Shown: positions 22,948 to 34,599 of the stretch, one piece after another
Position numbering within the stretch: the first letter of the stretch is position 1
How the letters are laid out: each line of letters starts with the position of its first letter
Source: Pseudopyrenochaeta lycopersici
Lineage: Eukaryota > Ascomycota > Dothideomycetes > Pleosporales > Pseudopyrenochaetaceae
Direction: 5' to 3'
DNA: 64,000 nucleotides
NCBI GenBank assembly: GCA_003313425.1
Contig: NHZP01000024.1
Coordinates: forward strand, 837,861-901,860
Position numbers and translations under genes: made by a program
Notes under the pieces: generated by a model
Seen by the model: the letters and a program-made list of their open reading frames with translations, nothing else
What the model was told of the DNA's origin: nothing
The model's database searches: none

Positions 22948-23139
22948 TCAATCTTCTCAATCTTCTCAATCTTCTCAATCTTCTCAATCTTCTTCTTCTT
23001 CTTCTTCTTCTTCTTCTTCTTCTTCTTCTTCTTCTTCTTCTTCTTCTTCTTCTTCTTCTTCTTCTTCTTCTTCTTCTTCTTCTTCTTCTTCTTCTTCTTC
23101 TTCAACTTCAACTTCAACTTCAACTTCAACTTCAACTTC
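22948..23139. repeat. Compound microsatellite (TCAATCTTC)5-(TTC)38-(AACTTC)6
   Basis: Five tandem 9-mers (22,948-22,992) grade into 38 uninterrupted TTC units (22,990-23,103) and then into six AACTTC units (to 23,139). Long open frames across it on both strands are artefacts of the repeat. The pure pyrimidine/purine strand bias allows triplex (H-DNA) formation in principle. Confidence 0.97.
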
Positions 23140-24140
23140 ATCATTATAATAGCTGATCTGAAGGGCTTTAGAGCTTACTTCTTAACCCCCTAGCTAAAAT
23201 TTACACTATTGTGAAGTTACCTTTCAGCTCTCTAAGCCCTTAACTTCTGGGCTCGCTTAGATGCTTGGTTAACTCTCTCATTCTCCTCAGCTACTCTTGC
23301 CTCAGCCTTTGCTCTACGCTTCTTGTGAAGCACATTACGTACGCCTTTATTTCCGCTACATAATTGTTTAGGGTTATGTACGCGGGCAATTCTGCATATT
23401 CAAGCGCTGTCGCAAGTACATAATACTATCGCACGGGCACCTTCTGCGCCAAGTTTTTCAGAGAACCTTGTTTTGTCGCGTTATAGTTCCTGTGTGAGGG
23501 TAACCTCCGCGCCTTGTAGGAAAGACAACGCTTCGTAGGAAAGACACCGCTATCGCCAATGCTAAGGGCACATATAGCAATGTCGCTGCTAGTCCAGAGC
23601 CTGGGAGATCGCAACAGCGCCTCCTCCAGAAACACTCGTTCAGTGGATGCAGGACAGGCCAGTAAGCACGCCTCTTCATGAAACGCTACACAATGCCTGT
23701 GCAGGCGAATCTACACGCAAGCCTCCCGCGGAGAGTAGCTTTCCTCGGTTACTCTTCCTCTTTAAATATGGCCTTCATGCAAAACCAAATTCTCTTTTCA
23801 GTATAATAATTTTAGCAATGTGGTGGTAATGTCTAGTGGATCAGTAATCGCGACCACAAAGTTCAGGCAACGAACGCGCCCTCTCACCTACCCCTCACAC
23901 GTTACCTAATTCCGCTACACTTAACTTATGGCCAGTGTGCAAGATGTCAAGGTAACCATTGGACAAGACAAAGGCTACAATGAGTCACAGCCTAATGCAG
24001 CGATCAGGTTGTCGGACGAGTGCGGTTAAGAACCGCATTCCTCGCATTTTCCCATCTGGTCGCATCGCGCGATCACGTGCATACGCGGTGCGAGGGTCCT
24101 ATAGGACTAGATGACAGACGCAAAGGTCATAGAAGCGCGC
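23140..24140. other. Spacer upstream of the DUF899 gene
   Basis: No supported gene. Short overlapping frames around 23,426-23,680 on the minus strand have no recognisable domain. The sequence is not AT-rich. Confidence 0.3.
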
Positions 24141-24150
24141 ATATATAAAT
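24139..24150 (+). promoter_or_regulatory. TATA-like element of the DUF899 gene
   Basis: GCATATATAAAT lies about 107 bp before the ATG at 24,257, followed by a CT-rich stretch (TTTCAATTTCAATTCTCTCT) of the kind found at fungal transcription starts. Confidence 0.5.
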
Positions 24151-24256
24151 TGACGTCTTCTTTCAATTTCAATTCTCTCTGCAATAGCGGTTCCCCCTTC
24201 TCACTTACCATTAAATTACGATAACCTTTTTGATATATTCTTCGGCTTTCCTCACT

Positions 24257-25027
24257 ATGCCTGCCAACTCAATGCAGATACCAGATCCTGATTTCTTAAA
24301 GTGGCCAGTCAATACATCCGATGACTATATCAAAGCTCGTCGAACACTTCTTAATGAAGAGTACGCGCTCATCAACCAAATCGAGAAGGTCGCAGCCCAG
24401 CGTCGCGCTCTTCCACAAGGCCCAATTCTTCCCGAATATGTCTTCGAGGAAGGATGCTGGGATCTGAACTCAAATCTACCCCCAAAGAAGATCACTCTAA
24501 CCGATGTGGGTAAAGGAGGTGAGGTAGGCCATAGGACTTTGGTCGTGTATCATATGATGATGGGCGAAAACGACACGACTGCGTGCCCGAGCTGCAGCAT
24601 GTTCGTCGACGGTCTAAACGGTGTGGCGAAGCATCTGGCTCAACGCTTCAACCTTGTTATTGTTGCCAAAGCACCGTTGCCTGCTATTCGCGCCTACGCC
24701 AAGAAGCGCGGCTGGAACGACCTTCGTTTCTTATCTTCATGCAGTAATACCTTCAACAAGGACATGGGGGTTGAGGAGCCAGAGTGGATGGATACGATGC
24801 CTCAGGGTCCAGGAATGAGCGTTTTTAAATATGACGGCGAAGCAAATGCGGTCAGGTTTTGCTACCAGACTACTCCCCACTTTGGTTGGAAGAACGGTAG
24901 AGAAGTCATTCGAGGTATGGATTTACTGAGCCCAGTCTGGAACGTCCTCGATATTACTCCGGAGGGTCGTCAAACATGGGACGCTGGGTTAGGCTATGTT
25001 GAGAAGTGGGATAGTGTCAAATTCTAA
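24257..25027 (+). CDS. DUF899 family thioredoxin-like protein, 256 aa, intronless
   Basis: Member of the DUF899 family, small proteins with a thioredoxin/AhpC-like fold found in many bacteria and some fungi; the biochemical role is unsettled. It is a single exon. The start is the ATG of MPANSMQIPDPDF; in-frame codons upstream are not ATG. Residues 1-55 are helical (a YIKARRTLLNEEYALINQ stretch). The core follows with HRTLVVYHMMMG, then a C-x-x-C pair at 110 and 113 (ACPSCSMFVDGLNG) typical of the family, and LAQRFNLVIVAKAPL. The C-terminal part has a GMSVFKYDGEA strand and ends in WDSVKF. It is intact and has no RIP mutations. The lack of introns and the largely bacterial spread of the family make ancient transfer possible, but this is not shown by the window. 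Confidence 0.88.
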   Translation: MPANSMQIPDPDFLKWPVNTSDDYIKARRTLLNEEYALINQIEKVAAQRRALPQGPILPEYVFEEGCWDLNSNLPPKKITLTDVGKGGEVGHRTLVVYHMMMGENDTTACPSCSMFVDGLNGVAKHLAQRFNLVIVAKAPLPAIRAYAKKRGWNDLRFLSSCSNTFNKDMGVEEPEWMDTMPQGPGMSVFKYDGEANAVRFCYQTTPHFGWKNGREVIRGMDLLSPVWNVLDITPEGRQTWDAGLGYVEKWDSVKF

Positions 25028-25500
25028 GGGCAACGATAGCCTGCTAGTATAAGGAGTATTTTACAATGTTTTTGCGTTGTTCGTATCAGAAGGAGCCCTT
25101 GATTGCGATTTTGTCTGGTCTTTCAAAGGTTATTTCTTTGGCGATGGGCCGCAAATTCCATGTCGCGTCGTCCTAGTACTCTTCCCAGATCGCTACATTA
25201 GCAGCTTAGCCTCGTTTTAATTGCCTCAGCCTGCCCTCTTAACATAGTTAGGGATATCTATGGGGAGGTCTATACTGCTATGTAACTTCCAAATTAATAT
25301 TTCCAGCCCGCAAGGTATGCTTACTTCGGACGGACCTGAATCACATGGCCTTGCCTTGCCGAAGCTCAGTCATCCTGTAGAAACCAGTAAACCCAGCATG
25401 TTCACCCATAGCATGTTCCTATCGTTAGCTTTATAGACGTAAGTCGTAGGATATCTTACCTCATTACTTACACACTTCCAACTGCGTGCGCCATGCATCA
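25028..25500. other. Intergenic between DUF899 and HET-NACHT relic
   Basis: Downstream region of the DUF899 gene; I see no gene or repeat. The minus-strand frame 25,370-25,576 overlaps the start of the HET relic and is its shadow. Confidence 0.35.
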
Positions 25501-27530
25501 ATCCCTTCTTTATGTGTCTCTTGCAGTTCCAGAGCGCCAGTGGCTTCAGCCTTGTCGAGCCCCTAAGCAGTAGCATTCAACCATATGCTATTCTCTCGCA
25601 TACTCGGGGCTAAAACGAGGAAGTCATCTATGAAGACCTAGTCAGCGGTACAGGTAAGGAAAAGAATGGCTATCGCAAGCTTGGTTTTTGCCGGGAGCAA
25701 GCCGCAAGGGATAGCCTCCGCCACTTCTAGATCGATACCTGCTGCATCGATAAGCCTAGCATGTCAGAGTTCTCTGAAGCGCCCAACCCTATGTCCCGCT
25801 AGTAACATGACCCGGCGAAGTGCTACATTTATCTCTCTCCTTGGTCGAGCACTAGCCGTCCTAGAGACAGCGTAGCATTTTCAGAGGTAGGGAAATCAAT
25901 TTAGGATGGACACTGCAAAAGCTTCTTCCTCCAGATGTGTTGAATTCTTTCTATAGAGGTCAATCTGCTTTAGGATAGGTCTTCACGTGTACAAGAGATT
26001 TTCAAGATAACATACATAGCAAACTGAAGCTCTTCAAGCAGTACCTCTATTGCGCTTTAGCGTTAAGGATCAGATGGCGTAGGCAAAGGAAAGAAGGCCA
26101 TTACGTGGAGAAGATAGGGCATACTCCCTGTTAGGTATCTTTAGCGTTAAAGCGCGCTTGAACGCCTGCAGAAAAGATTGGAGAGTCGCTGGAAGATTCA
26201 AAAACTTATTCGCCCCACGATACTTAGACTAGTAGCCGAATGCGATCTGCAAGACTCGCGATGATACACTGCTGGTTTTCAGTACCAGATCTATCAGAGA
26301 ACAACCAAACGGCGATTGAGCAACGGCAGCATAACACAGGCCTCTGGTTCTTGAGCAACGAACAATATGCGAGCTGGAGGACAGACGTTGCGTCGTCTCT
26401 GTTGCTTTACGGTAGTTTAGGCTGGGGCAAGACTAGCCCAAGCTTAACTATCCTACCGGGTCTTCTCTAACATTACAAGAACAGTTGCTGGTATTTGATT
26501 GCCTACTCTTTTTTTGATTTCAGTAATGGGCCGAATCAAGGCGCTCCCCTCATACTGCGCTCATAAGCCCGGCAACTTTTGCAGTGAGCCGTCAATATAC
26601 CCATAAGTCTCGACACCGTCTTCTCCGCCAATGTAAACTTGCAGCGACAACTGTCAATCAATGAACTCCTACATATAGCGCGCCAGATGACAGAGTAATT
26701 GCCGCAAGTATTATCGCACTCGAAGAATGCGCCCAACTATTTGAGTTCAAGACGATACTCGAGACTATAGCTCACTGGCAGCCCCCAAACATGCATCTGG
26801 TAGTGACAAGCCGCCAAGAACAACATATTAAGAATATTATCGAGCGCGCTATAGATCCGAAGATAAGTCTATGCATCTATAGCGACATGATTAACAACGA
26901 CAACTGTACATTCAATAGCGGCTGTCTAACGATAAGAGTTTAAGCAGGTAGAGAAATGACATGGATCTGAAGCAAGAGATTGAAATTGCCTTGATAGAGG
27001 GATCCAAGGAATGTAAGTCTTTAAATGAGTAGCGGTGCTTCTAATGCTAAGAAAAAGTTAAGTGACAATAGGTTGCGTAACAGCTATACACACCAAGGAA
27101 ATATCGAAATCCAACTATGCTGCCGCAAGCACTTAAGCACCACCAGGCTTAGTGAAGACACACGATCATATCCTACCTACTAGTGTTAAAAGTGATGCTA
27201 TGTACGCAATCCGCATCCTGCAATAGTTAGCATTCTTAGATCGAATACTCTCTTTAGATGATGTTACAGAAGTTATCGCTTCTATATACTTTTAAGCACA
27301 CACGTTATTTTGACACGAATTATAATCAATGCCTCTGAACCTTCCCAATAGAAATTTAATGCCCGAAATTAGCGGCTATGTAGTCCCGATACCGAGAATA
27401 TTAGAAAGGTGACCAGCTAGGAGGCTCTTCCGGAGTCGAGATCCTTCGGAAGACCTGTTCGCAGCCTGACCAGTTGCAGCTCATCGACAGGCTCCTGTGT
27501 TAAGATGACCACTATCACCCAAGCAACACA
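25500..27530 (+). pseudogene. Decayed HET-NACHT (NLR-like) gene
   Basis: Relic of a fungal STAND/NLR protein with an N-terminal HET domain, the architecture used in vegetative incompatibility and non-self sensing. HET segments in shifting frames: PYAILSHTRG near 25,580; GTGKEKNGYRK and an ARDSLRHF...DTCCID block at 25,650-25,760; AKCYIYLS near 25,820; EDRAYSLLGIFSV near 26,110-26,150. The NACHT part follows: LSENNQTAIEQRQHNTGLWF and a Walker A relic GSLGWGKTS (Cys replaced) at 26,290-26,440, ALEECAQ (Walker B side) near 26,720, HLVVTSRQEQ (sensor) near 26,795, and LKQEIEIALIEGSKE near 26,965. At least several frameshifts and stops break it. No WD40, ankyrin or TPR repeats are recognisable after it. 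It is a pseudogene beyond doubt; the family call is strong because order and spacing match. Confidence 0.82.
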
Positions 27531-28772
27531 TGAATGTACGAATCGGTTCCGCTAGAAGGCGTCTGTTACGGAATTTACCGTTGTTTTATGCTCGGCACTG
27601 TCCTATTGAAAGTGCTGAGTGGCTAGATATCTTCAAGCAGCAGAGCTAAGACCTCGCAACTAAAAAGCTTCTAAGAGAGTACTGTTTTTGGTGATGAGGG
27701 CGAGTATTGATATGGAGTTTAGCTTTGATGGCAAGGTATGCAAGATATGTTACAGGCTGGAGGGTTGCGATTATCAAAAATGTTCTCTAGCATGTAACAC
27801 AACAGGGTGCAAAGGCAGCCAACTCTGTACACTTTTTCGCAGCCCAGTACAATACAAACCCCTGACTCCTTCGCGACACAATAACACTGTCATCTTCAAT
27901 TGCTCACTGTGTACCGTATCACCGAAAATTCAGGTAGCGTTTGCCTATCATCACCTTTGTTTAAAAATCTCGCCGCCATTAGCAGGGACGTTGGCCGACC
28001 GCTCCGGCTGCACTTTTCTGGGGAACGATTTGTGTATGCTTGCTAGAAGGTAGAGACTGCGCGACGAGGTACAACTGGGTATCAAGGCTTTAGTCATCCC
28101 AGGGCGGTGAGTGTGACCAGCGGCGGTTTCTGTGATCTTCTTGCTGCAGGGACACGCGGTATCAAGCTAACGCTAATGTGGAAAAGCGTTTGCTATGAAT
28201 TGCCGTGGGGTAAAGATTCGACAACGAGCAAAACACCGAAGCCGATTATGCACGGCACGGTATGCACGTATTTTGTGCTGCAATGCGACTTGCGGCAACT
28301 TTAGCAGCACCTCCGAATTATTTTTTTTGGCTGGCTTATCGCAATTCTGAGCAGTTGTTTGCTAAGCTATGAGGATAATTGTCAATACGCCCGCTGAAAA
28401 TAGCGCATGTGGTGTTTCGAAGCTTTGCCGAACAGGCCGTCGAGAACTGCGATCGCGGCTAAGCTACCCAGCAGCACGTTCCAAGCTTTCGAGCAGCTTA
28501 CCGATTTGCGGAACACGACTCTTCCGAAGAACAGTCTGTTTCGGGCATTTTTACTGGTCCATGGGCAAGCGCAACTCGTCGGGCAAAGCCGTGACCCAAT
28601 CTCAAGTCTGCATTCTAATCGGAAGGCGCGAATCAAGGTAGTCATCAACACGTTTCGTCTTGCTTTCTTTTAGCTGCGATGCTTTAACTTTCTCATATAA
28701 CTTGAATTGTCCCCGTTTCTACATCTCTCTTGCGATTCCGCATAGCTTGTGTGCCTCAACTCTCGCTCCGCT
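27531..28772. other. Spacer between HET-NACHT relic and NRAMP gene
   Basis: A 121-codon frame at 27,688-28,053 has several cysteines (VCKICYRLEGCDYQKCSLAC) but no family I recognise and no ATG context that stands out. It may be the remnant C-terminus of the HET-NACHT gene or chance. The rest (28,060-28,770) is the upstream region of the NRAMP gene, with no clear TATA box. Confidence 0.3.
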
Positions 28773-30787
28773 ATGAATTGTCCTTCGCGCGTCGACCCCG
28801 TCCACACCGAGGGTTGGAACCAGAACCCAGATGCCTTGAACGCCGATGCGACGACCAGGGCAGACCTCAACCACATGGCAAATGCCAGACTGCAAAGAGA
28901 CCACAAAATAGATCCAGCCGACGGATCCGCGGCCGAGATAGACTCGAACGAACGTTATATTACTAAGGGGAACAGCAAGATCGAGTTGAAGGCGCTCGAT
29001 GGCCAGGGCAACATCACAGTTGGTAAAGGCAAAGATCCTGGTACTGTCGTTAGCTCGCCACCTGGGAGCCCAGTTGAAAATACTGGCAGAGCGGCCACCG
29101 ACTGGCGTATGGCTTTTCATGCGCTCTCTGGGAGAGTTTCAAAGGTCTTGCGCAAGTATGCAACATTCATTGGACCTGGCTTTATGGTCGCCGTTGCATA
29201 TATCGATCCTGGTAGGCATTTTTCCCGTCGCTTTTTGTCCAATTGCGTTTCCCGATATGTCATCGTTTCAAGTGGGGCGGATCGCTTCTACCTGGGTCAC
29301 GTGCCCCATAGTCATCCCCAGGTAGCACTGTCGTCGATGTTACGACTCCCTGACCGAACGCTGACTCCTTGTTTTAGGTAACTATGCAACTGATGTTGCA
29401 GCCGGTGCTACGTTTAGGTTCAAACTTCTGTTTATTGTTTTGATGTCCAACATTTTCGCTATCTTCCTCCAATCTCTGTGTATCAAATTAGGCTCCGTTA
29501 CGGGAATGAACCTTGCTGAGAATTGCAGGGCTAATCTCCCGCCATGGCTTAACTATGTTCTCTATGTCTTTGCAGAGTCGGCTATCATTGCAACCGATAT
29601 TGCAGAGGTGTGTTTGACCCTTAAGGAAGCAAGATTTCAGCTCATTTGAATAGGTCATTGGAACTGCAATCGCGCTTAATATTCTCCTTAATATCCCCCT
29701 CGTCGCTGGTTGCGCCCTCTCTATTGTCGATGTGCTTATCATCCTAATTTTCTACCGCCCTTCGGGCACAATGCGTGCTTTGAGAGCTTTCGAGTTCTTC
29801 ATCGCGGCTTTAGTTCTCGGCGTCGTCATTTGTTTTTGCTTTGAGCTCAGTAAGATCAAGGCCCCAGTTGTAGACGTCTTCCGTGGTTATCTACCCTCTC
29901 CTACTCTTGTCAAGCCACAAGCGTTAGTGACCCTCAACACTTGCATCTAGAACACACTAACAAATGGAAGTCTGTATCAGTCTTGTGGCATTCTCGGCGC
30001 TACCGTCATGCCCCACAGTCTCTACTTGGGTAGCGGTATCGTCCAACCCCGCCTCCGCGAGTTTGACGAAGCCCACAACACGGCAGAAGTCGAGATCGAC
30101 TCCATCAACGACCAAATCAAGTACAAGCCCTCTTTGGCCGCTATTAAATCTTGCATGTCGTACAGCATTGCTGAATTGGCTGTTTCCCTATTCACCTTCG
30201 CCCTTTTCGTCAACAGCTCCATCCTTATTGTTGCCGGTGCATCTCTCTACGGCCTCCCGGAGGCCGACGATGCGGACCTTTTCTCGATTCACACATTACT
30301 CTCTCAATCAATCGCCCCCATTGCTGGTACACTGTTTGCATTGGCCTTGCTTTTGTCAGGTACATCGGCAGGCATTGTCTGCACCATTTCCGGCCAAATA
30401 GTTTCTGAAGGCCAGCTCAACTGGACGATAAAGCCTTGGCTCCGCCGTCTCATAACTCGTCTCATTAGCATCACACCTAGCATCATTATCGCTGGTGCCG
30501 TTGGCCGTGAGGGGCTCGGCAAGGCTCTTGAAGGTTCCCAGGTCGCGCTTAGCGTTATTTTGCCTTTTGTCAGCGCTCCGTTGATCTGGTTCACTTGCCG
30601 TTCACAATATATGAAGGTGTATGTCTCAAGCGATGGCGATGTGAGTACAAATGCTGATGCAAATGGGGACCAACACGTCCAAATGAGAAATCATTGGATC
30701 ACGGCGGTTTTTGCTCTATTAATTTGGGGCATTATTGTGGTGATGAATGTTGCTCTATTGGTTCTTTCGGGTATGGGCCTTGCTTGA
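28773..30787 (+). CDS. NRAMP divalent metal transporter, 4 exons, 584 aa
   Basis: Proton-coupled Mn2+/Fe2+ transporter of the NRAMP (SMF) family, multi-pass membrane protein of plasma membrane or endomembranes. Exons are 28,773-29,211, 29,378-29,607, 29,654-29,922 and 29,971-30,787, with introns of 166, 46, 48 bp. The third intron has the branch site CACTAAC. The first splice creates YIDPGNYATDVAAGATF, the DPGN metal-binding motif of helix 1. MPHSLYLGS in exon 4 is the helix-6 MPH motif. The N-terminus (about 130 residues) is long, charged and soluble. I chose the ATG at 28,773; codons upstream in frame are not ATG. A charged loop EAHNTAEVEIDSINDQIKYK lies between later helices. It is intact, with no RIP stops, between two decayed regions. 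Confidence 0.9.
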
Positions 30788-31440
30788 ATGCAACGCGTTT
30801 TCTAGCATGGCGGAGTGTGTTGCGGAGATGGATATTTGGACAAGGTCTGCTATGTGCTGGAAATAGTATGTCCACTGCGGCTAAGGTAAGGCGCTCTTTT
30901 GTTGAATATTTTCACTTTTTCTGAAGTTTGAGGACGAATGAATGGGTTTGCAGATACCTCTCTTCTAGCATCTGTAGTATCTGGATTTGGTTGATTACTG
31001 TACTACTTGTCAACTCTACTAGGAACTATTTGCAATATGCCAACCCCCCCTACCCCCTCCGGATCTGGAAGCACAAAACTGATCTTTCATCTAGCATGTT
31101 GCGCACTGGGTTTGTGCCAGCACTTTCGTGTGGAGGTATGGAGGTGCGTACATCCATAGGCTCACGAAAGTTCGTGTTAGCTTAAGAAAATAATCTTGGC
31201 CTCCCTAATCCAGCCAGAATGTATGCGCTCTCTCTCTCTTAGTGTCCAACACATGAATGAGATACTTCAGCACCAATCTATGCACCCCTCTCTGGTTTAA
31301 AAGCCTCTACAGGTAGCAACTTTGCGTTAACATCCATACAACTAGCGGAGAAGGCTATCAGAGACAGACTTAGTGTACTATAGTTATTCTTGGAGCGTAT
31401 GCGGGTCCTTGCTATAGTGCGTTGTGGCACTTCCCGCTTC
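30788..31440. other. Downstream region of NRAMP gene
   Basis: No gene recognised. The frame 30,928-31,185 has no domain. A C-rich run (CCCCCCTACCCCC at about 31,045) is the only notable feature. Confidence 0.3.
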
Positions 31441-31850
31441 TTATGTTATTAGTTCATAAAGGAAGCTATAGTAGCGCTATATAAAGCTATATAAAGCTAA
31501 GCTTATTAAAAGTAAGATTAATAGCTTTAAGAAGGTAAATAAAGTAGTAACTTAGTAAAAGTAGACTAAGAGAAAGTAGATTTAGAAGACATAAGTCTTA
31601 ACCAGAAAAGATATAGAAGATATACTACTTAATAAGAGGCTAATTATAAGAATGCAGGTCTGCTCCCACTGCGCCTTGAACCAAAAAGGTAACAATGATC
31701 TGCTATCTGCGATCAGGCTGGATAGAATAGTACTTATTGTCCGTGCTGGGGCATTCCCAGCAGTTCACCTCAGCTCTCAGCCTTGTGGCCTAACACTAAT
31801 TACTAAATTAGGCGTAAAATATATCAAGGTGTAGAGTAATTAGGCGTTAG
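31440..31850 (+). repeat. Orphan relic of a retroelement Cys module
   Basis: An AT-rich, charged plus-strand frame (with TAG/TAA at Gln/Trp positions) runs into RMQVCSHCALNQKGNND at 31,650-31,700. 31,656-31,810 matches 8,248-8,400 in several blocks. No LTR is visible next to it. The layout (basic stretch, then C-x-x-C) is like the antisense frames of the chromoviruses in this window, so I read it as an orphan fragment of one. Family identity is inferred. Confidence 0.45.
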
Positions 31851-33206
31851 CTATTAGGGCCTTTTACGCTGTAAAAGGTATAGAGAGACCAAATATAACT
31901 TATGCATATCATGAAAACTACTATAGGTGTAACGTAAACTTAATAAATTTATCGCTAAGCTGTACGCTGGTAGAGACACTTAAACTTATTAGGATGTATC
32001 GCTTGCTTATAAGACACGTTACCGGTATAAGAAGCTATCTTTAAGTTGTAGATTATTTAATATTGCCGATATTTAGACCTAACGTCTTAGCGCATTACGC
32101 TGCAGGGCAGCGTTCTAGCTGAAAGTCTCTACTTCAATTTTGTAACTTTAAGCCTCGTTCATAGCTAAGCCCAGCTAGGTGATTGAGTTCCACAAGCATT
32201 AACGTGATCCACCAAGCTGGCCAGACGAGCGGGAGTTAGGGCAACTTCGTCAAACATGCTAGACTCCATGGCATCACCATCGTGAACCCGAAATCGCTTC
32301 CATCACACAGAACCGCAGATACTAGCAGCGATCAAAAAGAAGACTAAGACACACTAGTCTCTGCTCTTGAATAGCGCTCTTTTTCTTGTTCAAGGAGAGG
32401 AGGAGGTTTTCATCTAGGTTTTCCCCTTTAATATTCAGCTTCGTACATAACATTTTCAATGGTAGAGATAATCATTTGTAGTATAATACTGCTAAAATCA
32501 CTGTCCTAGATTGCCTGCCGGCTGTCTTTCTCGCGGTTGTTACGTAAGGATGTAAAACTGTTAATAATAGCGTTTTTCTAACACTACTGTAAAAAGCTGC
32601 TTCGCCTACGCCTAAGGTTATTATTGTACACAATAGGATCCTACAAATAAAGATGTCCTTCTTTTACTCTTAATTTCACACGATAAACGAGTGCAGATAA
32701 TCCTAGTTGCGTACGTGACAAAAGATTTAAGAGAAGTGCCGCTGACGCATAGTTATCGCGCGACGCGACAATCGCGCTTACTACGAATACGCGTAGTATG
32801 GGTTGCATTTCTGTGTGAGAAGTCTTAGGAAGCTTCAGGACATTATCCTTCTTATATTTAAAAGGCTTCTAATAATTTATTTTACTTATTTTAAAGGTGA
32901 TAGTGGAGAAATAGAGGCTAACTTTTTTGAAGTCGCGAAGTTGATGTTTGCAGGCGATGCGAGCAAGGGTTCAAAAAACCAAAGAAGACGAGCTCCGTCG
33001 TATCGTATTGCTTGGTAGCCATCAGCCCTATCAGACGCGAGATGCTGCGAGAGGGATACGAAGGAGCTGAAACGGAACCTCGATCAAGCCCACTAGATAT
33101 GTCTATATAATAACTTAATAGAAGACATGCTCGTTAGGATCTCCTGCACACTTCTCAGCTCACCTGCGATCCACAAGCCCATTCCTGCTACCTCTCCACC
33201 ACCACC
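31851..33206. other. Stretch without a supported gene
   Basis: No intact gene. AT-rich in 31,850-32,100; elsewhere mixed. The frame 32,803-33,018 has no domain. 33,120-33,206 is the leader of the broken gene that follows. Confidence 0.3.
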
Positions 33207-34594
33207 ATGTCGCTCGTCCAGCCCACCCCAGACCCCAATTCTTCTGATTCCACTGTATTCTTATCCACCCAACCCTTGCACAAGATCATCTCGCGTCCTG
33301 CAGCCGCGCAAGTTTCTCAACCGAATATACAGACTAGTACCAGATCGTATCGCCGACTGCCAGCGATAACTTCGACATCTGCCCCACCTGCCATGCGACC
33401 TCGATTAAGCCAACAGGCTACGCACGCTTCATTGCACCTGCAGGACCCAAACCAGCCAACATGTCGACCAAGTGCGACTTTTCCAATATGTGGGTGCGTC
33501 TCGCGTTCCAGTGGCTTGTGAGGCAGCAGCACTCTAATCTAGACCTGTTAGTACGACTAGCGGAGCTGCGGAAGAGTATTAAAGAGGAGGGAGAGGGGCG
33601 GTGTCCGAATCTGGATTTAGAGAATAAAGAGGTAAAGAAGAAGGAGAAGAAGGCTGAGGTGAGGACGTGGTATTGTCTTAAGGATGCTGAAACTGGTGGA
33701 TTGATTGAAGATATGACTCTGTGCTTTAACTGCGTCGCGCATCTTGGTCTTATTTATAGGTCGGTGCAGAATGTATTTTCTGCCGCTGTAAGTGGCAAAA
33801 AGGTCCTAGCTACGTGCGATATGTGGGATCGCGGATACGGGAACGATAGGTTTTGGGAGTACATCGACCACTTCAACGCAGTGGCGGAAGCGGCCGTTAA
33901 GCTGGGCCAACTGGATGTCACACCGCTCACTGAGTTTGTGAAGAAATGGGCGCCAATCCCGTACTGCCGGAGAGCATCCAAGGTGACGACGGCGAACTGT
34001 TATATGCTGCCATCGGTTTTACTAAAGTAGGCTGTTTGCGAAAACTGCTACCTCGAGCACGTGGAACCGCTTCTTTCCGTATCTCCTCCTAGTACGGTCC
34101 TCTCACGCATTAAGAAGAGTAAGATCCCGCCGCCGACACCTTAGAAGTGCTGCATGTACTCGCCGCGCTTGCAATAATACTTCGCCGAGGCTATGGCTTT
34201 AAACGATCTTATAGCATTTAACGAGAAGTTGCAGAGAAGAGAAAAGAAGTTTGCCGAGACGATGATAAAGTTAGAGCGTCTGAATATGCAGCTTGTGCAG
34301 CAGAAGGCGCAGGCGGAGACGCTTGTCCAGCTAGCCATGATTTCGCAACGGACCAGAGCCATGGATATTGCGTCTGGAGGCGGTTATTATTATGCAAGTC
34401 AACCCTTTCCTGCCCAGTTGACATTTCGATAAAGAAAACCCGCAGGTACCGTTGTGATTAACTAACTGGTGCACAGACAAGCTACGACTCAGCTGATGCG
34501 GAGCTTGCGAACGGGACGCAGCTGGCTATGCAAGCGGATGCGACAGCTACAGAGATAAGCCTATTGGAAAAGGAGTGGCTAGAGTTATGGCAGT
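33207..34594 (+). pseudogene. Cys-rich / coiled-coil fungal protein, broken by RIP-like stops
   Basis: A once single protein in three pieces. It starts with ATG 33,207 in a good context (CCACCATGTCGC), frame-shifts near 33,300-33,360, then reads DNFDICPTCHATSIKPTGYA and on through the open frame 33,461-34,030 (WVRLAFQWLVRQQH; CFNCVAHLG; FVKKWAPIPYCR). A TAG at 34,028 is followed in frame by AVCENCYLEHVEPLLS. Further TAG (34,141) and TAA (34,171) precede YFAEAMALNDLIAFNEKLQ and a coiled coil (34,193-34,380) of Gln/Lys/Glu heptads. The TAA at 34,171 sits after CAA, as expected if CAA became TAA. Coding-like sequence may continue to a stop at 34,592 past a possible short intron. Four CxxC-type pairs suggest zinc binding. 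I recall similar multi-copy hypothetical proteins in Dothideomycetes but know no function. Confidence 0.6.
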
Positions 34595-34599
34595 AAGAA

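Noticed and set aside
22948..23139. CRISPR-like or satellite array
   Set aside because: Simple sequence repeat without spacers, in a eukaryotic genome.
22845..23193. Three long overlapping open frames across the TTC array (poly-Leu, poly-Lys, poly-Phe)
   Set aside because: Produced by the triplet repeat, which has no stop in most frames; no flanking gene-like sequence.
30304..30594. Minus-strand frame within the NRAMP gene
   Set aside because: Shadow of NRAMP exon 4.
34446..34476. A 31-bp intron at the end of the broken Cys-rich gene
   Set aside because: Has GT, a CTAAC-like site and AG, but is shorter than any accepted fungal intron and does not clearly restore a frame.
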